Shown piece after piece: positions 1 to 6,708 of a stretch of 12,161 nt of DNA. This DNA is from an uncultured Campylobacter sp. (GTDB taxonomy: Bacteria; Campylobacterota; Campylobacteria; Campylobacterales; Campylobacteraceae). A program made the position numbers and the translations under genes. How positions within the stretch are numbered: position 1 is the stretch's first letter; each line of letters opens with the position of its first letter. Where the stretch lies: assembly GCF_937997535.1 (NCBI RefSeq), contig NZ_CALKTT010000013.1:1-12161 (forward strand). The letters run 5' to 3'. Below the pieces are notes generated by a model. It saw only the letters and a program-made list of their open reading frames with translations. It did no database searches and was not told the origin of the DNA.

Positions 1-386
1 ATATCGAAGTTAGCGATGTTAGCAAAATCGACGAAAATACCGTCTATATCAAGCTGCAAGGCGAGGATAGTGCGCTTTTGATAGGCAAAGAAGGACACCG
101 CTACAAGGCACTTTCGTATATGATTTACAACTGGATCAGCATCAGATATGATCTTGCCGTAGTTTTTGAAATCGCGGAATTTTTACAAAATCAAGAACGA
201 TTTATCGATTCTTATGTAAATGCACTCGTGGAACGCTCCGGAAATGAGCGTATCGTCACGAAAGCTTTTGACGGCGCATTTATCAAAATCGTAGCCGATA
301 AACTAAAGCGGGCGTATCCAGATCGTTTCGTGGGCATCAAATCCACGCGTAGCGGCAAAATCGTCATCGTAGACGAAAAAAGCTAA
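1..386 (+). CDS. jag: Jag-family KH-domain RNA-binding protein (3' part)
   Basis: The frame is open from base 3 with no start in the window, so about 127 C-terminal residues are present and the N-terminus lies upstream. The segment LLIGKEGHRYKAL carries the GxxG loop of a type II KH domain (IGKEG), followed by a helix (SYMIYNW) typical of Jag/SpoIIIJ-associated proteins. These proteins bind RNA and in several bacteria are encoded next to the membrane insertase YidC. I do not see the R-x3-H signature of the R3H domain found in Firmicute Jag proteins, so the C-terminus is divergent or lacks it. The next gene, mnmE, begins two bases after the stop. From memory, epsilonproteobacteria keep the order yidC-jag-mnmE, which supports the call. 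An internal ATG at base 123 is not a credible start, because the KH domain begins upstream of it. Confidence 0.8.
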   Translation, partial: IEVSDVSKIDENTVYIKLQGEDSALLIGKEGHRYKALSYMIYNWISIRYDLAVVFEIAEFLQNQERFIDSYVNALVERSGNERIVTKAFDGAFIKIVADKLKRAYPDRFVGIKSTRSGKIVIVDEKS

Positions 387-388
387 TC

Positions 389-2137
389 GTGATCGAGACT
401 ATTGCCGCTATCGCTACGGCGCACGGCATCGGCGGAATTTGCATAGTTAGAATTTCAGGCGAGGAAGCGCTATCTATCGCTCTAGGCCTTTCACATCGCA
501 GTTCTTTGCGCCCTCGCTATGCCACGCTTGTGAATCTTTTTGACGCGAGCGGCGAAGCGTTCGGTGAGGCGATTTTGATATATTTTAAGGCTCCGCATAG
601 CTTTACCGGCGAGGATGTCGTAGAAGTGCAGACCCACGGCGGCTTTACGGCTTCGTCCTTGGCGTTAGATGCCGTGCTGGCTCTGGGCGCGCGCATAGCA
701 AATCCGGGCGAGTTTAGTAAGCGAGCGTTTTTAAACGGCAAAATGGATCTTAGTAAAGCCGAAGCCATAAGCGATCTTATAAATTCGCGCTCGCAAAGTG
801 CGGCTAAAATTTTAGCTAGAAACCTGCGCGGCGAGCTAGCAGACTTCGTCGCAAATCTGCGCGCGGCTCTGGTTAAGACGCTAGCTTTTGTCGAGGTTTG
901 CATCGACTACGCAGAGGACGATCTGCCTTCTGATGTGCTGCAAAGCTCGCAAAAGATGCTGGATGAAAATATAAAAAGCCTGGGAAAAATCACCCGCATA
1001 AGCCGCAGTCGCAAAGGGCTAATCGAGGGTTTTAAGGTGGCGATCGTAGGCAGACCCAACGTCGGCAAATCAAGTATACTAAACGCGCTTTTAAATTTCG
1101 AGCGCGCTATCGTGAGCGACGAAGCGGGCACTACGCGCGATCTCATCGAAGAAAGCCTGCAGATAGGCACTCATCTAATCCGTATAGTCGATACTGCAGG
1201 TATCAGACACAGCGGCTCAAAGCTCGAAAGTATCGGCATTTCATATTCGCTTCGCGCTGCAAGCGAGGCGGACGTGATTTTGGCAGTGTTTGACGCAAGT
1301 CGCGAATGGGACGCCGAGGATGCGCAGATCCTAAAAATACTGCGTGAACAAAAAGACAAAAAAATCATCTACGTTTTAAATAAATGCGACTTGCCGCGTA
1401 AATTTCATCCTAGCGTGGAGGATCTTGGCGATGATTTAGAGGCTTTTTCTGCAAAAAATTTCGCAGCTGAAAGTCCCATATCAGAGAATTTCACAGCCGA
1501 AAATTTAAAGCAAAGTCATACCTGCGACGCTTCTTTAAATTCCTGCGCGCAGAATTTAAAAGCTAAAAATTTAAAGCGTGACCTAAGCGCACAAAATTCT
1601 ACTTCCACAAATTCCGCGCCTACAAGCCAAATAGCCCTTGCGAATTCCATAAATCCAAAGGAACAGAATTCCGCCGCAAAAGTGGGACTAGCGTCGCCCA
1701 ATACCGAGCGCGTTACTGCAAGCTGTGCTGCGGAGAATTTTACGAAAGATGATTCCAAACAAAATTCTGTAAATTCCATCGCGCCTAGTAGCTCTGCAAT
1801 AAATTCCGCTAGGCAAACTACCCAAGCAAATTCCATTTTTACGCCACTTGAAATTTCTGCAAATGAGGGCGTGGATAAAATTTTAACCGCGCTTGAGAGC
1901 TACTTAAATTCTCAAAATTTCGATGGCCTTATGCTAAGCAACGAGCGGCAAATTCTATCTTGCGAGAGCGCGCTCGCAGCTCTTAAAAACGCGAGCGAGC
2001 GCCTGGCTTGCGGCGAGCTTGAGCTTTTTGCATTTGAGATAAATCGCGCGATTGAGGCGATTGCACGTATTTCGCGTCCATTTGAGCGAGACGAAATTCT
2101 AGATGAAATGTTTAGCAATTTTTGCCTCGGTAAATAG
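389..2137 (+). CDS. mnmE: tRNA modification GTPase MnmE with a large insert in the G domain
   Basis: MnmE works with MnmG in the cytoplasm to install the cmnm5 group on U34 of certain tRNAs, using folate-bound one-carbon units and GTP hydrolysis. The start is GTG, two bases after the jag stop, and the N-terminus (TIAAIATAHGIGGICIVRIS) matches the family. The folate-binding domain covers about residues 1-120, followed by helices and the G domain: G1 GRPNVGKSS at 221-229, GTTRD at 247-251, DTAG at 268-271, NKCD (G4) at 331-334 and SAN (G5) at 490-492. The C-terminus ends FCLGK with the conserved Cys579. The family is normally about 450 residues; this protein has 582. The excess of roughly 135 residues sits entirely between G4 and G5 (about 345-482) and is low-complexity and Asn/Ser/Ala-rich. 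Every catalytic motif is intact, so the enzyme is probably active. There is no clear Shine-Dalgarno sequence, so initiation may depend on coupling to jag. Confidence 0.95.
   Translation: MIETIAAIATAHGIGGICIVRISGEEALSIALGLSHRSSLRPRYATLVNLFDASGEAFGEAILIYFKAPHSFTGEDVVEVQTHGGFTASSLALDAVLALGARIANPGEFSKRAFLNGKMDLSKAEAISDLINSRSQSAAKILARNLRGELADFVANLRAALVKTLAFVEVCIDYAEDDLPSDVLQSSQKMLDENIKSLGKITRISRSRKGLIEGFKVAIVGRPNVGKSSILNALLNFERAIVSDEAGTTRDLIEESLQIGTHLIRIVDTAGIRHSGSKLESIGISYSLRAASEADVILAVFDASREWDAEDAQILKILREQKDKKIIYVLNKCDLPRKFHPSVEDLGDDLEAFSAKNFAAESPISENFTAENLKQSHTCDASLNSCAQNLKAKNLKRDLSAQNSTSTNSAPTSQIALANSINPKEQNSAAKVGLASPNTERVTASCAAENFTKDDSKQNSVNSIAPSSSAINSARQTTQANSIFTPLEISANEGVDKILTALESYLNSQNFDGLMLSNERQILSCESALAALKNASERLACGELELFAFEINRAIEAIARISRPFERDEILDEMFSNFCLGK
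1456..1856 (+). repeat. RAATTY-rich in-frame insert inside mnmE
   Basis: This stretch encodes the extra loop between the G4 and G5 motifs of MnmE. It contains sixteen RAATTY hexamers, starting at 1456, 1486, 1501, 1537, 1552, 1567, 1594, 1609, 1642, 1666, 1735, 1762, 1771, 1801, 1828 and 1851. All variants occur: AAATTT, GAATTT, AAATTC and GAATTC. The first fifteen begin at the third base of a codon, so each gives Asn followed by Phe, Leu or Ser. Spacings are multiples of three and often 15, 27 or 30 bases, suggesting growth by duplication of short units that later diverged. About 0.5 sites would be expected by chance in 400 bases at about 53% A+T. The encoded peptide is hydrophilic and probably disordered. 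Site positions are seen directly; the origin and any role are inference. Confidence 0.8.
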
Positions 2138-2167
2138 CGTTTTAGCTACTAATTAGCCAAAATTCAA

Positions 2168-2173
2168 TATAAT
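2168..2173 (+). promoter_or_regulatory. Candidate sigma-70 -10 box for the glycan operon
   Basis: A perfect TATAAT lies in the only sizeable gap (59 bases) between mnmE and the acyltransferase gene, 23 bases before its ATG. Transcription would start near 2180 and leave a very short leader. Campylobacter promoters usually lack a conserved -35 element, and none is obvious here; a short T run at 2140-2143 lies upstream. The ribosome-binding site ACGAGG follows at 2186-2191. As all nine downstream genes overlap, this is the best candidate for the operon promoter, but read-through from mnmE cannot be excluded. Confidence 0.5.
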
Positions 2174-2196
2174 CTCGCATTTAAAACGAGGTCTTT

Positions 2197-3078
2197 ATGA
2201 AGGAAAAAATCCAATATTTTTTGGCGCTGGGTCTGATAAAATTTGCAAAATTCGCGCCGAAAAGCTTCATATTTGCATTTTTCGATAAGCTCGCACTTTT
2301 TGCATCGTGGAAGCTTAGCAGGCGCGTTAAAGTCGCACAAGACAACCTTCGCGCCGCCTATCCGCAAAAAAGCGAAAGTGAGCTTCACTCTCTTGCGATC
2401 GAGAATTTTCGCAGTATCGCTAGGACGCTTACCGACACGCTTTTATTTTACAACGGCAGACTAAAATTTGATGATTTGATTTCAAACGGCGAGCAGGCGC
2501 TAGAGCGCGTCCGAAAGCTAAAAGGTGATAATCCGCACGGGATTTTATTTTTTACCGCACATTTTGGAAATTGGGAAATTCTAGCTAATTTTTTCGGCGC
2601 CAATGGCTTTCCCGTCTCGGTAGTCGGGCGTCGCAGCGATAATGAGTTGATCGAAGAGCGGCTCGTGGCGCCGTTTCGCGAGCGCTACGGCAACGACCTC
2701 ATTTACAAGGACGATGCGATGCGCAGACTCGTGCAGGCGCTAAAGCAGGGGCGCAACGTAGGCATTCTGCCCGATCAAAAGCCAGGTCCTAAAAACAGCC
2801 TGATTACGACCTTTTTTGGACGACAGTGCTACACCACGAAGACTATCGCGTCGCTTTATTTGAAATTTCGCCCCGTGCTGATACCAATTTTTGCGCGCCG
2901 CGGAGAGGATGATCGCTACGAGATCGTGATCAAGGATTTCCCGCCGCTACCTGAGGGGCTAAATAAGGACAAAGCCGAGCTGTTTATCACGCAAAAGTGC
3001 AACGACATTTTCGAAGAGGTCGTGCGAACCGCGCCGCAGCAGTGGTTTTGGATACACAAACGATGGAAGATGGACTGA
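2197..3078 (+). CDS. htrB: Lipid A biosynthesis lauroyl acyltransferase (LpxL/HtrB family)
   Basis: This inner-membrane enzyme adds a secondary acyl chain from acyl-ACP to Kdo-lipid A on the cytoplasmic face. The 293-residue length is normal for the family. The HX4E catalytic motif is visible as HFGNWE at 122-127, followed by the downstream block GILPDQKPGPKNS (189-201) that lines the active site, and the C-terminal signature QQWFWIHKRWK at 281-291. The N-terminal 40 residues are hydrophobic with basic residues and probably anchor the protein. ATG 2197 is chosen because ACGAGG sits five bases upstream and the N-terminus aligns with the family. It is the first gene of the glycan operon, and its stop overlaps the start of the ELM1-family gene by one base (TGATG). 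In C. jejuni the homologue lies in the LOS locus, which fits this setting. Whether lauroyl or another acyl chain is used cannot be told. Confidence 0.9.
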   Translation: MKEKIQYFLALGLIKFAKFAPKSFIFAFFDKLALFASWKLSRRVKVAQDNLRAAYPQKSESELHSLAIENFRSIARTLTDTLLFYNGRLKFDDLISNGEQALERVRKLKGDNPHGILFFTAHFGNWEILANFFGANGFPVSVVGRRSDNELIEERLVAPFRERYGNDLIYKDDAMRRLVQALKQGRNVGILPDQKPGPKNSLITTFFGRQCYTTKTIASLYLKFRPVLIPIFARRGEDDRYEIVIKDFPPLPEGLNKDKAELFITQKCNDIFEEVVRTAPQQWFWIHKRWKMD

Positions 3079-3443
3079 TGGCGCGGCAAATTCTAAGAGG
3101 CGAGAGCAGAAACAGCGTCACGAGGAATTTATCCGCGCCGCAGGGCTCGCGTCTTTTTGCAAAAGAGCAAAGCGCCGTAAATTTAAGTAACGCCGCGCGC
3201 GCCGTTAAAATTTTAAATCGCGAAAATTTCGTAGCGATCGCCGCCGCGCGAAAGGACAAAAATTCGGACTTCAAAAATTTCATATCGTTTTGCGGCAGCC
3301 CCTCTTGCACTTTGCGGCGCGAAAGCTTTAAAGGTAAAAATTTAAGATCGGGCGCTTCAGGCTGGGCGTGGCGCGCAGGCGGCGGCTCTCTAAATTTAAA
3401 CAGCGAAAGCTCCTGCGCAAATCCGCCCACCACTAACAATCCG
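3078..3443 (+). other. Low-complexity N-terminal extension of the ELM1-family gene
   Basis: These bases lie between the acyltransferase gene and the first residue of recognisable ELM1 homology. The frame stays open and joins the core directly, but the protein has no domain I recognise. It holds nine RAATTY words, at 3088, 3125, 3179, 3208, 3224, 3260, 3275, 3338 and 3392. Seven of these (all but 3088 and 3208) start at the third codon base and encode Asn followed by Phe, Leu or Ser, the same phase rule as in the mnmE insert. It may be a translated linker or a former intergenic spacer captured by an upstream start; sequence alone cannot decide. Confidence 0.6.
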
Positions 3444-4454
3444 CATCGAAAAGCACTCATCTTAAGCGACGGCCGCAAGGGGCACGAGAATCAAAGCATC
3501 GCATTTTGCGAGCTAAGAGGGCTTGAGTTTTGCCTTTGCAAGATCGCTTACGCAAACAAGCTTCTTAAACTTTGCTCCTACGCGCTTGATTTTTTAGGAT
3601 TTTATTTTAAAATTTTTAAGTGCGATCTCGGTGGGAGCGACACGGCGGCGGACCTCAAAAACGGATCAAATTTAAATAGTCCCGCTTTAAACAGCCCCGC
3701 CGCGCCGAATGGCACCAATTCAGACGCCGTATCGGATCGCAATTTAAATTTCGCAGATTTTGATCTGTTCGTAGGAGCGGGCTCTACGAGCTATTACGCG
3801 CTGAAATTTTACGCGCGCAGATACGCAAAGCCGAGTATAGCGCTAATGTATCCGAAGGGCTACCGCAAGGATTTTAGCATCATCATCGCAGGCGAGCATG
3901 ACCGCCCAAAGCCGCGCGCAAATCTTAAAATTTCGCCCGTCTCGCTTAGTTTTTCGCGCCCGCAGGGGCTGTATAAGCCGCAGCGCAAAGCGGTAGGATT
4001 TATCATCGGCGGACCGAATTCCTGCTTTGAGATGGGTGATGAAATTTTAAAGCAGATTGAGGACGTAAGGGCGCAGTTTGCGGACTGCGAGTTTGCGCTA
4101 ACGACCTCTCCGCGCACGCCGCGGGCTACCGAGAGCGCGCTAGAAAAGCTTAGCTGGGATTACAGCGTGATTTACAGCTGCGAGCCCGTAAATCCGATCG
4201 GCGATTTTTTGGCGCAGTGCGAGTGGGTCTTTATCAGCGAGGACAGCGTCTCGATGATAAGCGAGGCTGCATCTAACGGGAGCGCGAGCGTAGCCATTTT
4301 GAGTTTAAAACGCAAAGACGCTCATAATAAATTTGACGATTTCATAAGTGCTCTCGTTTCTACGGGCTATGCTAGGCGATACAGCGAGGGCGCGAAGCTG
4401 AAAAAGACTGCAAAGTACGATCTTGAGGCGTTTGTGAGGGAGATAAAAATATGA
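3078..4454 (+). CDS. ELM1-family protein (Mito_fiss_Elm1) with long N-terminal extension
   Basis: The conserved core starts only at about residue 123 of 458 and carries the family blocks LSDGRKGHENQ (129-139), VGAGSTSYY (232-240), GGPN (311-314), TTSPRTP (342-348) and SEDSVSMISEA (387-397). The family is named after a plant mitochondrial fission protein. Bacterial members are often found in lipopolysaccharide gene clusters and resemble GT-B-fold proteins, but their reaction is not established. The usual length is a little over 300 residues. Here about 122 residues are added in front and about 40 more are inserted at roughly 183-224; both additions are low-complexity. ATG 3078 is chosen because it overlaps the previous stop (TGATG) and has GGAAG at 3065-3069. 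ATG 3063 is in frame but less well placed. No in-frame ATG or GTG lies between 3078 and the core, only a TTG at 3312. The gene end overlaps the next start (ATGA). Confidence 0.8.
   Translation: MARQILRGESRNSVTRNLSAPQGSRLFAKEQSAVNLSNAARAVKILNRENFVAIAAARKDKNSDFKNFISFCGSPSCTLRRESFKGKNLRSGASGWAWRAGGGSLNLNSESSCANPPTTNNPHRKALILSDGRKGHENQSIAFCELRGLEFCLCKIAYANKLLKLCSYALDFLGFYFKIFKCDLGGSDTAADLKNGSNLNSPALNSPAAPNGTNSDAVSDRNLNFADFDLFVGAGSTSYYALKFYARRYAKPSIALMYPKGYRKDFSIIIAGEHDRPKPRANLKISPVSLSFSRPQGLYKPQRKAVGFIIGGPNSCFEMGDEILKQIEDVRAQFADCEFALTTSPRTPRATESALEKLSWDYSVIYSCEPVNPIGDFLAQCEWVFISEDSVSMISEAASNGSASVAILSLKRKDAHNKFDDFISALVSTGYARRYSEGAKLKKTAKYDLEAFVREIKI
3624..3751 (+). other. Low-complexity internal linker in the ELM1-family gene
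   Basis: About 40 residues (roughly 183-224) rich in Asn, Ser, Pro and Ala interrupt the ELM1 core between a hydrophobic segment (DFLGFYFKIF) and the conserved DLFVGAGSTSYY block. The motif LNSP occurs twice, seven residues apart in the SPALNSP region, and RAATTY words at 3668 and 3746 again begin at the third codon base. It reads as a surface loop enlarged by short repeats. Confidence 0.55.
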
Positions 4455-5527
4455 GGGTCGTGCAAATCCTGCCCGAGCTGAACGAAGGCGGTGTCGAGCG
4501 CGGCGTAGTCGAGCTAAATAGAGAGTTTGCGCGGCGCGGCATCGAAAATTTCGTCATCAGTAACGGCGGCAAATTGGCGCCAGAGATAGAAAAAGATGGC
4601 GGCGTGCACGTGCAGCTCGACGTTTGCTCCAAAAGTATCCTAAGCGCTCCGGCGCGCGTTTTAAAGCTGCGTAAAATTTTAAGCGGGATCGCTCCCGACA
4701 TCGTGCATGTCCGCTCCCGCGTGCCGGCGTGGCTGGTTAAATTTGCTCGCCCCAAAGCAAAGATCGTAAGCACCGTGCATGGGATAAATTCCGTAAATTT
4801 CTACAGCAAGATTATGACGGATGCGGACGCGATCATCTGCCCTAGCGGCTACGCGCGCGATCACGTAGTGCGAAGCTACGGCACGGATGCGGCCAAGATC
4901 ACGATCATTCCGCGCGGCATCGATCTAGAAAAATTTAATCCCAAAAATTTAGACGAGCGCTTCATCGCGGAATTTCGGCAGAATTTTAACCTCGCGCAGG
5001 ATGATTTCATCGTCTCAAGCATTGGGCGCATCACGCAGATTAAGGATTACAAAACCCTGATCCGCGCCGCGGCTTTGGCAAGCGAACAAAAGCTTAAAAT
5101 TTTGATCGTAGGCGGCGTGAGAGCGGATCGCGACGAGTATTTTTCCGAGCTAAAATCGCTCGTAGAGGGACTTAGCCTCTGCGAGCGCGTAATTTTTACG
5201 GGCTCTCAGAGCAAGATAGCCGAGATTTACTCGCTCTCATCGGTCATGGTAAGCGCTTCGAGCAAGCCCGAGAGCTTCGGGCGTTCGATGGCTGAGGCGA
5301 TCGCACTGAACTGTCCTGTGATCGCGACTCGCCACGGCGGCGCGCTCAATATTATCAAAGAGGGCGAAAACGGTTATTTTTTTGACGTGGGCGATGCGCA
5401 GGCGCTGGCGGAGCTGTTTGCCCCCGCGCGCGAGCTGAAATTTGACGGCTACGGCTACGTTTCGCAAAACTTCAGCCTAGAGCAGATGGTAGAAAAAACG
5501 ATAAAGGTTTATGAGAGTTTAATATGA
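4451..5527 (+). CDS. GT4-family glycosyltransferase (GT-B fold)
   Basis: This protein transfers a sugar from a nucleotide-sugar donor to a glycan acceptor, most likely the LOS core, at the cytoplasmic face of the inner membrane. The N-terminal Rossmann half begins VVQILPELNEGGVERGVVEL, with the glycine-rich acceptor loop at about 11-15. The C-terminal donor half begins near SSIGRITQIKDYKTLIRAA (189-207). The EX7E motif of retaining GT4 enzymes is E274 to E282 (ESFGRSMAE). The 358-residue length is normal and there is no insert, in contrast to its neighbours. AGGGAG at 4437-4442 precedes the ATG by eight bases. The start overlaps the ELM1-family stop and the end overlaps the ligase start, both as ATGA. 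The sugar, linkage and acceptor cannot be told from sequence. Confidence 0.9.
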   Translation: MRVVQILPELNEGGVERGVVELNREFARRGIENFVISNGGKLAPEIEKDGGVHVQLDVCSKSILSAPARVLKLRKILSGIAPDIVHVRSRVPAWLVKFARPKAKIVSTVHGINSVNFYSKIMTDADAIICPSGYARDHVVRSYGTDAAKITIIPRGIDLEKFNPKNLDERFIAEFRQNFNLAQDDFIVSSIGRITQIKDYKTLIRAAALASEQKLKILIVGGVRADRDEYFSELKSLVEGLSLCERVIFTGSQSKIAEIYSLSSVMVSASSKPESFGRSMAEAIALNCPVIATRHGGALNIIKEGENGYFFDVGDAQALAELFAPARELKFDGYGYVSQNFSLEQMVEKTIKVYESLI

Positions 5528-6708
5528 AAAAATTTTTTTACGAAAACGCGCCTAGCGGCTGGAGGATCACATTTTTAACGCTGCTGCTTCTTTGGTGCGC
5601 GTCGCTATTTTTCAAAAACGCGGTCTATCAGATCTCCTTCGCGGCGCTAAATTTACTCTTTTTGGCGCATCTGTTGTATTTTAAAAACTACGAAATTTTA
5701 AGCGAAATTTTGAAAAAAACGCGATTTATCGCGATCTGCTTCATCTGTTTAGTGGCGACGCTAGCGATCTCAAACCTCCTAAACGAGGCGGTTATCTCAA
5801 AAAAAGCATGGCAGAGCACCATATTTTTCGTCCTTCGATACGGCGCTATATTTTTGGTACTTTGTTATTTTTATAAGCTTAAATTTTTTGATGAAAACGC
5901 CGTTTTTGCCTTTCTGTTCGTGGGGCTTGGAATTTTATCGGTGAGCGTGATTTATCAGCTTATAAACAGCCCCGATGCGATCGTCTTTGCAAGCGACTCT
6001 GTTCGCGGAGGTCTTAGCGGATCGCTTTCGAACCGCAATATTTTAGGGCTTTTTATGGGCTTTGGGCTCTGCCTTAGCGCGGTGGCGATACGGCGGCCTT
6101 TGGCGCTTAAATTTGCGACTCTATTTTTGTTTGCGTTTTTTATGATCTTTTCATTTTCTAGGGCGGCGTGGGTCGGCGCGTTCTGCGCGCTCGCGTTTTA
6201 CGGCGCGCTAAATTTAAAGAGCTTAAACAAAAAATACCTGCTTTTCTCGGTGGGTTTCATCGCGCTTTTTGCCGTTTTACTTGCGCTTTCGCCGTCGTTT
6301 GAGCAAAGGCTAGCAGCGCTATTTAGCGGCAACTCCTCGGGCAGAACCGTGATTTGGAGCTATATTTTAGAGATGGCGCAAGAAAAGCCTATCTTGGGCT
6401 ACGGGCTGGGCTCATATATAAATTTGCCGGGCTCCCCGGTCCTTGAGCATCCTGAATATAACGCGCCGCACAATTTATTTTTAGAAATTTTACTTTATAG
6501 CGGCGCGCTCGGGCTTATCTTTTACGGCGCGATCCTATTCAGCGTTTTTAAAGAGTGCATTCAACGCAGGCAGTTTGGGGTTCTTACGCTTCTAATTTAT
6601 CTTTTGATAGATTGTCAGTTCGATCACGGCGCGTATCTGTCGAAAGAAGCGCTGAGTCTGGCTACGATTTTGAGCTTTTTGGCTTATCGCATGAGGATTG
6701 AGAGATGA
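5524..6708 (+). CDS. O-antigen ligase/polymerase family membrane protein (Wzy_C domain)
   Basis: This is a 394-residue polytopic membrane protein with about ten or eleven hydrophobic segments, including ITFLTLLLLWCASLFF (15-30), FATLFLFAFFMIFSFS (197-212) and FSVGFIALFAVLLALS (241-256). The large periplasmic loop and its edges carry the WaaL/Wzy-type features SGRTVIWSYI (272-281), GYGLGSY (292-298) and PHNLFLEILLYSGALG (315-330), with His316 matching the conserved loop histidine. Family members join undecaprenyl-linked glycan to lipid A-core (WaaL) or polymerise repeat units (Wzy) in the periplasm; the two are hard to tell apart from sequence. Its place among core glycosyltransferases makes ligase the somewhat better guess. 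The start overlaps the previous gene and the end overlaps the next, both as ATGA. An A6T7 run covers the first codons. Confidence 0.85.
   Translation: MKKFFYENAPSGWRITFLTLLLLWCASLFFKNAVYQISFAALNLLFLAHLLYFKNYEILSEILKKTRFIAICFICLVATLAISNLLNEAVISKKAWQSTIFFVLRYGAIFLVLCYFYKLKFFDENAVFAFLFVGLGILSVSVIYQLINSPDAIVFASDSVRGGLSGSLSNRNILGLFMGFGLCLSAVAIRRPLALKFATLFLFAFFMIFSFSRAAWVGAFCALAFYGALNLKSLNKKYLLFSVGFIALFAVLLALSPSFEQRLAALFSGNSSGRTVIWSYILEMAQEKPILGYGLGSYINLPGSPVLEHPEYNAPHNLFLEILLYSGALGLIFYGAILFSVFKECIQRRQFGVLTLLIYLLIDCQFDHGAYLSKEALSLATILSFLAYRMRIER

Noticed and set aside
1406..1856. Intein or mobile intron in mnmE
   Set aside because: There is no initiating Cys or Ser splice block, no terminal His-Asn, no endonuclease motif and the segment is low-complexity; the reading frame simply continues.
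2140..2162. Imperfect inverted repeat after mnmE (TTTTAGCT and AGCCAAAA)
   Set aside because: It is an eight-base stem with an internal mismatch and no T run after it, too weak to call a terminator.
2997..4454. Longer ELM1-family protein starting at GTG/ATG positions before 3078
   Set aside because: The extra residues would lie in another frame of the conserved acyltransferase C-terminus; the TGATG junction at 3078 with GGAAG upstream is a better start.
5527..5539. A6T7 run at the start of the ligase gene, and G5 runs near 10759 and 11136, as phase-variation tracts
   Set aside because: Campylobacter phase variation usually uses G or C runs of about eight or more; none of that length is present in this window.
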